Positions 14,355 through 26,300 of a DNA stretch of 64,000 nucleotides are shown one piece after another. The position numbers and the translations under genes were made by a program. The notes beneath the pieces were generated by a model that saw only the letters and a list, made by a program, of their open reading frames with translations, had not been told where the DNA came from and did no database searches. The stretch comes from Tetragonia tetragonoides. Lineage: Eukaryota > Streptophyta > Magnoliopsida > Caryophyllales > Aizoaceae. The DNA lies in contig CM076150.1 of assembly GCA_038025085.1 (NCBI GenBank), forward strand, positions 4,382,001 through 4,446,000, in the 5' to 3' direction. The number at the start of each line of letters is the position of its first letter. The stretch's first letter is position 1.

Positions 14355-17300
14355 TCATGAGGCTTGACCTTTCCGGTTCATCAGATCATGGTAATAGAGG
14401 AGAACACACATAGGTTGACCAAATATGCTAAAAATGAACCAAAATATCATGTTTCCCACCTGCAATTGATGACATAAAACGTAGAATTAACATGCTGAGA
14501 ACAAATAATTACACCTATCCCTTTTAACTACACAATATCAAATCATTACCCCACTGCTTCTCACAAGGCTCATGCCTAGGGTAGGGTAGGGCGGCCAAGA
14601 GGTTGTTTCACTCAACAGTAAACGGAAATGCACTGATGCTTCACAATAAATGAGACATTCCAGTTTCCAATGAGCAAAAATGACTAAACCCATTATTACA
14701 ACCCCCCAAGCCGGATAACCCCCAGGCGTTATCCCTCACTGAAAAACAAACCCTTGTAAATGGACTAGCATAGGCCATCATAATCTGAAAGTAACATCTA
14801 CTGCGAGAACTCCATCATATGGTTCTGATAACTAAAATGGCAATGACATCAATTTAAAATAAAAAAAACCTAGGGGCAACAAAGACACAAGCTCATATAC
14901 AGCAATACAGGAAGGCTTTGCTGTTTATTTTCGCATTTTTCCTCCTCTATATCTCCTTTCTTGAGTGTCTTGCTTTTTACTGCTTATCCTTTCATATGTT
15001 ACTGTTATTATGTTCATTTACTACTTCCCTTTCCTTTGGTTTAGCGTGTGCGAAATGGCCATCGGCATCAACTGGAAGCAACTCCGTGCATTGGAAAGAG
15101 GACGCATATACTTGTCCAGCAAAACCATCTTAAGTGAGAGTCTACACAACAAAGTGTTGACTGAAAGAGGTAAACTAATTTGTAGTTTGGACCCAGAAAC
15201 TTCAGAAAAGAAATTGCTAACCCTACTGCACCAACACCTTGAACACTTCAGGTTACCTAACACCCTGACGAACAGATTAATAAGCACTAGAATCTTTCTG
15301 TATGTGTTTGTAAGGGCGCACACGTGTCTAATATGAACGCCTAGTGAGATGGGTTTGGTTTGCTAAACTTGTATTTCCCATTTGAATAATACAGCAGAAT
15401 ATCTCACACCTAGATATGACATCATCTAATAATTTTAAATAGCTATTGAAAGAGACGTACCATTGAGTTCTGGAACTTCCGTTGCAGGTAATTTGTAAGC
15501 AAAACCAGGGGCACCTGGTTCAATAACAATAAAGAGAATCAGCAAACAGAAGTTCATAGAAGATAATAAGATATAACTTACCAAAAGCAAGTAAACTTAG
15601 TGAAATGCATATCTTACCTGAAACATGATACCAAGGAAAGCCCAAAGTTTGAATATGTGACATGGAACAGCAATACAGAGCTGCAGAACAGAAAAGTTGT
15701 AATTACATCCAAATTCAAAAAGCAGCGGACCGAGATAACAAAACAGTCTTTATACAGCTTAGACAATAGTGGAGCGCATTTTATAAATAGAACACAGAAT
15801 ATAACATCAAAACATCAACAGCACTGCTAGTTATTTCATCATATTATTGTTCAGTCATGAAAAGACATTGTGTACTAAAGGCATCCAGTTTGCAAAGATC
15901 ATTGGTCATCAATCACTCAATTAGACAACTGACCACATTTTACCAAGGTTACTCAAACGATCCTGAATAACAGCTAAACGTACCAAGGTGCAGAAAGCCA
16001 GTTACAGGAAGATTGCCAGACATACCTCGTGAAATATAGCAGATATGAGGAAGGCAATCAATACAGCAACTCCCTGCACAAAAGCAAGTCAAAATTAAAA
16101 ACTCCAAAACTTTTACATGAGTATGCATGTTCGAGACTTTTTGCTGGCCTAGCAAGTCCTCTGTCTAATAGGCTACAGTCATGCATCCGTAAGCAACTGG
16201 TAATATTTTTTCAAATTTTATAAGCTTTTCAGAGAAAGAAACTCTTAAGGCTAAATTATCATAAATAAAAGAGGAACTCTTAAGGCTAGTCTTCGCGAAA
16301 AAGAATCAACATATCAACCACTATATCAGCATACAATGAGTATGGGAACATTAGGATACAAGAAGCCTAGCCTTAAGGCATTTGACAGCTTTGGGAAGAG
16401 TTCTGACGAAATCACTACTGTGAAATTGCTTATTCGTTTTCCCATCACGAATTTACTCGAAAGAAGATTTAGTTTGACAACCATGAAGCACAGAAGGAAC
16501 TCAACTCGAGCATAATTTATGCGGAGGTAATGGCAATACCTTTGGTACCCCGTAGCGCAAGCATGGAAAGTAAATATGGCGAACCATCCATTTATGAACA
16601 GGCTGTGAAGAAAAAGAAATAATTTTAGCCCCAGTTGAAACTATAGCAAAAATGTTAAAAGATGTACAATAAGAAATTCACAAAAATTGTACACGTAACT
16701 TTTCAAACGATAACTGAATCTTACAGAATGTCTGGTTCAAGGTAATAGATTATTGGGAATAATTCTCAACATATTTTAACTAATCATAAAATGTCTCATA
16801 TAATGCATAGGAATTTAGAACTATTTCTAAATTCTAGTGTCCAAGCCCCAAGGTAATGCATCCTTATAGCAACCAGATTCTTTCTTTTATTCTTTTCTTA
16901 TTATCCTCCTGCTCACATCACATATGGTGATGAAAATATGGGAAGGGAATCCTTACCTGAATTGGCTTGATTTTCAAAGCAAGTTCCCTAGTTTGAGAAC
17001 TTTTCAGTACCATTCCCACTAGTTCATTCCTTTTGCACGAAGAGGGATGTTAATGTCTACTCTATAGTCCCCATATACCTTGGAGAACTTCAAATGATTT
17101 AAAGTCCTAGCCAGCTAGACTTGAATGGGTTTTCCAAATGTCCCAATATTTCACAGTTATGTATTTGTTATGTGGCCTTTTAGGCAGAGTAGATAAGGTT
17201 CTTATCACCACCATGACATGTGTTAGAGAATGTATATATTTCCTTGCAGAACAAGTTCACGAATCTAGATCAGGTTAATTGCGAACATGCTGGAAGCAAG

Positions 17301-20300
17301 AGAATCAGGTATACATAATTATATACATAGTAACTGCATATTTTTCACTCATTAAAGCTGCAAAATTCTGCTAGAAGGCAATTGGCTCATAATCAATCTC
17401 TAGTTCTATCGATCGCTAAGAAGTGAACACTATGGAATGGTCACATACGCGATAAAACTTAAATAACGGAATTAAATATAGCAGTGAAGAGACGTACCAT
17501 ATTCCACATTCTCCAATACTGATGAAAGTCCACAAAGCAGCAAGTACATACAGCCAATATAGGCAGGGAAAAACAGATCAGCTACAACTTACATATTTAG
17601 CATTTAACACTAAGTTTAGTCTCAATGGACAAAAGCCTACCTCTTCAAATGTTCTTGCATTCCACCAATCCTTATAAAACTCACGGTCACCAAATTGAAG
17701 AAGCTCAGCAAGTATGTTCAGCCTACAATTGGAAGAGCACATCTCAACGTTATTCATCGAACACTAACTTTATTTAAGTGACAGACTGAAATATATGCAA
17801 ATTCATGACTTCAACGTCAGGAGGGTTCTCCCCTTTGGATGACAAAACAGCTCTCTAAGAAACAGAACTTGCATTTTCCTATATTTTTCCCGGACATGGA
17901 AAGATAACTTTGAGTCCTTATATTCACATGATCAACAAGTTTGAACTACTTGGAGGAAACTATCTACTCCCTCCGTCCATAACATAGGCCGTTTAAGGTT
18001 TTTGCACACAAATTAAGAAAGCCATTAAATAGTCTCAATTCTAGCAAAAATAATTAAATTTCACTAATTTACCCCTTGACTTTAGATTTAGCAAAGAAAG
18101 TGAGGAATTAATGAAGGTGAAGGCATTTGTGTGGACTTTAGTGCTGGATAGGGTTAATACAAACGACTTAAGGCAGCGGAGGAGACCCGGGGTGCCTTTG
18201 TCACCAGATATGTGTTCGCTATGTCGGTCTAGCTGAGAGACTTCTGCACATCTTTTTCTTTGGTGTGATGTGGCACAGAGTCTTTGGCGTAGATTGATTC
18301 CGGGGGAGGTGTTTGTTTACCCTTCTAGTGTTGAGGCCTTTTTACAGATGCATTTTCGGGGCTTTGGGGGTGGTAAGGAGAGGAAGTTGCTATGGCGCAA
18401 TGCTTATTTTGCAATTTTGTGGTGCATTTGGTTAGAGAGGAATGCACGAGTGTTTAAGGGACTTTCAGCAACTCCTGCGATGCTTTGGCAGAGAATCACT
18501 TATTTAGCTTCCTTATGGGCTAAGGCTGCGGGGGCTTTTAGGGATTACTCTATAACTGATATACAGAGGAATTGGGGCAATCTGTAAATGTTTTATTTAG
18601 AGGATACCTTATCCTCTCTTCTGCTGTACATTTAAATTCATATCAATATACTTTTTCTTTATCTAAAAAATGAAGTAATGTGAAACAAGGGTAGAATGGG
18701 TAATAAATAATAAATGCTTGGTTGGAACCTTAAAATGACTTGTAATATGGGAAAAAACCAATTTTCTAAAACGACTTATATTATGGGACGGAGGGAGTAT
18801 AATGACAGCAATTATCTCAACTATTCAAGACTTGGGGGATAGTTTTTTTAAATAAGAAAGTGCTATTAGTGACCAAAGTCAAACAAAGTCAGCAGGCTTG
18901 CCAACACATGTAAAAACAAAGAATGTTCCTCTATAAGCACAGATACCAAAGATAGCGGAACACATGCAACGCGACAACAACATGCCTTCCTTCCGCCACC
19001 CCATATGTACACAACGGATCTATAAACACGTGGAGATAATAACACAAGCAACTACCTAGGGATGCTAACTTCATAAGGAAAGATTTGTGAAGAAGTGCAC
19101 CCAAGACCAACTAAGTTTTCTACAAGTCTATAACAGCTTTACATAATCTAAATACTTTTCTTCCAAGTTCTCTTCTCATGAAAGAACTCTTCTAAAAGAA
19201 AAGCAAAATGCCAGTAGTTTGAATACGAGAAGATTATCTTAATTTCCACTTTTCTAGTTTATGTAAATTTTCTATTTAACAGAATGCTCACATATGCATT
19301 TTTAAGCAACAAATATCGGGGTTGACTATAAATCTATACATGCAGGCTTTGCAGTGACATCAATGAGACCTTCGCGGCTTGGCGCATCCTTTTCTGCAGT
19401 GATCTTGCATGCTATCTTCTGGGTCAGCGGTTTAGTGTACGTGGAGAGTATTGGGTGTGTCGGTTTACTGTTCGTTGTTTCTGCAGGTGCAATTTGTGGG
19501 TTTCGAGAGGGAAAACGAGAAAAAATTGTTGTGACGTAATGCTTTCTTGGCAGATTAGTGGTGCATCTGGCTAGAGATGCATGCACGGATATTTTCTGGA
19601 CCCTCTTTGGCAACTGAATTGTTTTGGGCTGAGCTATTCTGAGATTCAGAGACACTGGACCAACTTGTACTAGACGATACTTTCTCTTTTGCTGCAAGTC
19701 TGATTATCCATTAATACATAATTTTCTGAAGAAAAGAATTCTAATACATTTACAGCTCAAGGGAGTGATTTTTTTTCCTTCGGATAATTGAATGGCGAAA
19801 TCCTCGGATCAGAAGACAATATGCAAAGATCATCATCACCATCAAAATTAATACAACCAGCCACCACAATGAGTATATGATTATTATAAGCCACAGACAA
19901 GATAACTTACCAGAGGTGGAAAAAGCAGTAGAACATGCACAACCACACATACAAATTTGGGACCGAGAGCTTCAAAACCCTCTCCATCGCATACAAAAAG
20001 TTAGCTTTCAGAGGGTGCTGCGAGTTCTGTACAATTGGATTGATGTACTACAAAAAAGTTGCCACCCACAAACTACATCAAGACATTATCCAATTTACTA
20101 ATAGTAAGCAATTACTGTATTATCATAAAAGTCAAAAGCTACTGCTGGTTAAATAAAGATACTGACTTGTTCTATGATGAACCCCATTACTCCAGTGAAT
20201 ATCACCAGTTTCACAAGCTGTCGAGCCACCCAACCCTTTCGAATGTAAGCAGACCTAGGGTAACTTGGCTGCAAATCAGAACGCAGAAAGTCAGAAACCA

Positions 20301-23300
20301 GAAGATACAAGAATCCTTTGTTTATGTCAAGTAAACACACAGAATTACATGATAATAGAGACCAGAACAAGTCTTAGATAGTTAGATGTCTGACACGCCG
20401 ATTCCTTATTTGGCTGCATCATTAGGAGTCCTTGGGGTCTGAAGCATGAAAATTAATGGTTCTCAAAGCCCTGTAAAAAGGATTGTTCTATGCATAAGGC
20501 GAGGGAGGCTGCCCTGCTAGCTACTGTGTATGAGGTTTGGAGAGAGAGAGACTGAGAGAGAGAGAGGAACAACAGTCTTCAGGTGCTTGCTCCATTTTCC
20601 CAGACTATTAAATCCTTACAGTTTGCTGTAGGACTTTCTATACGTTTAAAGAATTAAAGATGTTACTGTACAGGACTTTACGCCATAGGTTTTAGCTACC
20701 TTCGTAAGTTCAGTTTGCTGCTAGTCTTAGTGATTGCCACTGAGGATTTCACATTCATATCCCTTGTTGTAATAATATTTTGATCTAAGGGTATTACATA
20801 GGTCTCCTTGGAAGATGGAAATAAAAGTAACCATCTTCCAAGTAAACAAATAAAAAATATATAAGATCATATTAACTAATGCTTAGGTGAAATGGTAGAC
20901 TTTCTTGCTTTTTTGGGAAATGGTAAATTCTGACTTCACTTTCTCAAGATAAATGTTCAATACCTGAATATCTTCTAATTAAGTTGTACATAAAATCAAA
21001 CATGCAGCCAGCAATTCGAATTTCCACCAGTACAAATCTGACTATAACTTTTCTCGAGGTTGAGCGAAATGTTTATCTCTGATTATCTCCTTATTAAGTT
21101 AAATGCTACAGACCTGAGTTGCACTTGAGCTACTATTTTAACATGATCACATCAATTACAACTTGGAAGGAAAATTTCAAAGAACTCCAAATCATCCGCT
21201 CACAAAAGCCGAAAATTGACAGGTATAGGCATGAAAAACTGAAAATTGACAGATACAAGTATACGAAGATTAAAAAGACGAAAACCAAACAAAGTTGATC
21301 TCCGAGAGAGAAGCTAACCTACGTTCAATCTAATATATACAGGAAAAACATATTTTCAACTGGCACAAGACTGATTCAGATGAAAGCTAGCAGAATTCCA
21401 GTCACCTGGTAACATAGTGTTGGAGCAACCATGAAGTACACAAGACTCTTGAAGTTGACATCATGAGGGAGCTCCGTATTTGACCCATCCTCCTGAAACC
21501 AAACTAAATATCCAATAAGGGAATAAATAAATACTTGATACCAGGAGATAAAACTAGAAGGCAGACATGTTTATATGGTAGGAAACTATTTCCGTAGTAC
21601 TTTACAGAAGAGATGACATGACTACTAAAGGAATCAAGGATGTTACATTTTAGTGGTTGTCGCAGACTATGTTAATTGGACTTGGCTACAAGTGTTGCAC
21701 ACTGGTATGCATTCACACGTTCAGCAGTCCGGCTCTCCATTTTTCAGAAATTTAAGTTGAGTTTTTAGCGTAAAATGAAGTGTCAGGTCTACATACCCAA
21801 GTTAGAGTTTTGAGGATCTTTTTCTTAGATAAGATAAGTAGAGTTTTGAGGATCTAACACGGGTACTTGAGGTGATATGAAGAGTAAGAGAACGCTTTGC
21901 AGAAACAAGACAAGAAACGACGGTGCAGATTTTTTAGAGCTCATATCGAACTGTCTATTAAATATAAATAAGCAATGTCAACAGCTGATACAATATCACA
22001 TGTACAGAGGAAGACTTGACAATCGTCTGTTCAGGGCACTGGACTCAGTAAAGTACAGAGGAGAATTCATTAATTTACCATAGCGGAGGTTGCATTGCTA
22101 TACCTATCGCTTTATCATTGATGAAGCATATTCTTTGTGCTAATATGTTTGAGAGTGAAAAAGATAATCAACGGATAGTATCATGTGAAGAGGGAGTCTC
22201 AATTTATACTTTAAAAAAAGGGGGAGAACATAAAAGTTGTCATTACCTTGGCAGATGCCTTGGCAATTGCTCTCATATCGTAGTTTGTATGTGCATATGA
22301 TACCAACTTTAACCACATCGTGCAAGCAAAGAGCATCAATATGACACCATAAAGAACAGCAGAACCACACCTGCAAAGATACTAGATCCTAGGTTAAATT
22401 ACTTCTGAGTATTGTCAATGAACACGATAATACATAGAAAGGGAGCACTATTACTTGAATATACAAGGTCACATAGACTATATAAATCAAAATAATTCTT
22501 TTTCTCATGTAGTTTAGTCTACTTGGGGCCAGGTTACTTGTGACTTTCGTTGATGATGATAATGAAGCACTCATCTTCTGAACGGCAAACAGTTTCAGAT
22601 TACAATTACATTGTCACCAAAATGCACAACTCCAATGACTTCGCCACAAAATGCAAGGGAAAAGATCTTTGTTTTCCCTTTATCCTTGTTCAATTTTGGG
22701 GTTTCCCTTGTGAAAGGAGAAAGGGCAGGGTAGGGGCGGGGCGAGTACACCCACTTGACTGTATATGAGAACTAAAATATCCAATGACCTCATGTGACCG
22801 TGGAATCTGTAATTTGATCTACTGTTACAAGTAGAAATGCCATGTTATTCACAACTACCAATAAATTCAGGATTTATGAATACTTCATGATTGTAGATCA
22901 CCATTTCTCACATCTAAGATATACAGTAAGGACAACTTTCTCACTCACCAAGATGCAGCTAAGGTAGAAATTCTGAAGATATTCATAAAAGAAAGAATTT
23001 CCTGGTCATTTCTCATCAAAGGAAGATATTCACGAAAGAAAGAGACTGCCAAGGACTCCTCAGGATCATGCTGATTTTTCAGCCCAAGTCAGAGGAAGAG
23101 CTGCTGGAGTATCCGAGGATGTAATTTGAGAACTTCGCAGGGAAATTGGCTAAATCTATTTTCAGAGAAGAAAAACGTATACATTGTCTTCATCAGCTAT
23201 AGAAAAGGAGGGAGAAATTTGCTAAATCTTTTGAATCTCCTTCACGAAACTCTTTTTATTTATGGCAACATGTTTCTTTTTTATTGTTTTTTCTCATTGA

Positions 23301-26300
23301 CAAAAAACATGGTTCTTGTTGATCCTATATCAAATGATCCGCAATTCGGTTTAAACAACAGAGTCAAAAAGAAACAAATTACTATAGCCTGTTTCCTAAC
23401 CCCATTTGTCTATTTGGCACAAGCTGTCAAAAGAAAGGGTTGGTTAAATGAAATTTACTTGAACGCAACCCACATATCCTTGTCTCCTTGAATTGCGTGA
23501 CTTAATTATGAAGATTGCTGAAGAAGCTTAAGTGGAGTGTACTATTTAGAGCTTAGAGTCTTTTTAGGGTAATGAAAAGAGGGACAGGTGGGTAATAATT
23601 CTGTTTTGGCCTTGGTATAGCTTTTTGTGAAGATTTCACCACTTAAGAAACCTGAATCATCGGGTTTTTACTAAAGAGAAAAGAGTTGTCCTATTCACTA
23701 AACAGCATTACAATTAACACTACAATTTAGCAGGGAAGTACTGTTGACCCTACGGCACTAAACACAGCTTAAAAAGGCTGACTAGTTGGCATACCACTGA
23801 ACAAACCAGCCACTAAAAGCTAACATTCCAGACAGCAGTCAGGGCACAACCACAAAACCCTTCACTTCTCCTGTTCTCCACTGTGTGTTGATTAAGCACA
23901 ACAAATGTTGCAAGTTCTTGCCCACAATTCATACAAAGGGACAGTTGTCACGATTGCCATAAAGCAAACAAGAGATTAGAACTCTTTATTTTTTAATAGA
24001 TAAGATGCAAACAAGAAGTTAATAGTTGACCAGACGTAAGATGGACACCACAAGGTCAACAAGTGAGCTAGATTGGATTTGTGCTTTGTGTTGTACATAC
24101 CATGTGTTGCATTAACAGCATATAGTCAAACAGTATGAAAGTGACACTAAGCATCTGTAGTAATAATATAACAGAAGAGATTAAAGAATTTGAAAACCAA
24201 CCTTAGTATTACATATACTGGATATAAAATAGAAGCTGTAGAAATTATTGTGTGAAGTAGGACAACCACCTGCACAATCACCGCTACTGTTAGTAGAAAG
24301 ACTACTAAGAACCTTAAAAGTAAAAAGAATAACTATTAACATACTATTTCATGTATGCATCCTACGGAAAAAAGCTGTCCATCAGTAACAAAAGCCAAAA
24401 GCAAGCAACTAATAGAAGAAGGGCATACAGGAAGCAACAATGTACAGTACATCACACATACCAACAAACTAAAAACAGAAAAGAAAGGAACAGTACAAAT
24501 AATTGCTACACTTCCAACTGAAAATTTGTGAGAAACCCAAAAAGCAGTTTGGTAAATCAAGGATTATTAATGCATGGCATTTAGAAAATGCATTTAGTAT
24601 GGAGAGTTCAAATACATGCACACATTCGGTGCAGCATGTGATGTGAATGGAAGAGTAAAGGCTAAACCAATTAACAGAAAAGAAGACTGGTGCTTACGAA
24701 GATGAATTCACATGAACCAGCAAAGACTTTCCAATGAAGCATCATGGAGCCTCGAGGCTACCATCATCACCTCTGTGAATATATGGTCTCATGATGGTGT
24801 TAAGCATTTGATCTCCAAGCAAAAATTGAGAGTCTCTCTTGGAGTGGTGTTCAAGAGAGAGAGTGTAAATGAGTGCTTGTGTGGTCATTCCTTGTAACTC
24901 TAGAGTGAGGGTACTTGAGTTTGTAGCTTAATCCACATATGAGGGTGGGGTCTCCAGGTTTCCATCAAAACGTGTAATCTTGATTGAGATAGTGAAGTAT
25001 TTTCTTAAAAGTGTGTCCATAGACGTACGCCACCACTAGGGCTGAACCACGTGAAACTTTTGTGTGTCCTGTGTTATCTTTTGTGTTTATGTTCCCATTT
25101 GCAATCTTGGTGTGTGCTATTTTTACCAACACAAGATCCACTAAACTGGTTTATAGAAATGGAAAGACGTAATCCTAGGGTTCAAGGATCCCCACCTAAG
25201 TGCATCCTTGCTCATCTCTATGGGTCACTACTTTCCATAGCCAAAGAAGCATACATATATGCACATCAGTGCTCAAGGACTTGAATTTGAACCAAAAGAT
25301 TAAGTTTTTATGATAGTCAACAAAATAGAACGGAAGCTACACTTGGAGCCAAAATTCTAAGGACTTGGGGGTTGTTACCTACCATAGTATGTTCAACAGA
25401 GCTTCATCTAAACACCTCCAACAAGACATATTAAGCCACCAATGGTAAGACATGTTGGACTATCCTTGAAGAAAGGACAACCTTTAATCACAGGGACAGT
25501 ACCCAATATTAATAATGACTTCTCAAACACTTACCGGATCAGATATCCGCCTTCTTTGTGCAAACTTCTCTACCAGGAAAGCAGCTAATGGAAAAATCGG
25601 GAGCGTCAGACTGTAATCAACAAGACACAATAGCACAAGGAGATGGAATGTCAGCCTCCGCCCAAAATAGATATGTATATACAATATGACTTTTTTGCTA
25701 GCCATTTCAGTGCTCAAAGACATTACCAGCACATAAAAAGAGGCCAATCCCTCAGTGACTTCGAACTAAACCAGAAACCAGCATTAATCAGCAAGCCATA
25801 CTGCAAAAGTTAAGTCAACAAATCATCACTGTAAACTGAAGTACAAAAACTTCAAGCAAGTCAGATCAACTAGTCAAGAAGCTAACAAAAGCAATCGAAT
25901 TCTTCTGATACTAAACCTTCATGAGATTCTCAATGATAAGCCGGCTGTTGACAGCAACAAGTACTACTACACAGAGGTTGAAGAGACCAGCATGACTCTG
26001 CAAGGAATCATTTCATGATGTTCAATATCATGCCATTGAAACGCACCATAAATGCACAGGTAAATGCTTTTTTTTTAGATGAGAATTTTTTTATTAATCA
26101 ATAAATGAAGGAATACAAAAAGGAGGACAAGGTATCCTCATGTTCAAACTAAAGAACTACAAATAGTGCCAATGGCGCCGAACAACTGTAAGCGGGACAC
26201 CTTTAAAGGCCCCCGCCGCCTTAGCCCAAAGAGAGGCCAAGTAAACTATATGATCCCACACATAAGCACTATCCCTAGCTGCGTTAGAGAAGATCCTCGA

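Noticed and set aside
23126..23491. 121-residue plus frame
   Set aside because: Inside DGAT1 intron 5, no domain; consistent with chance.
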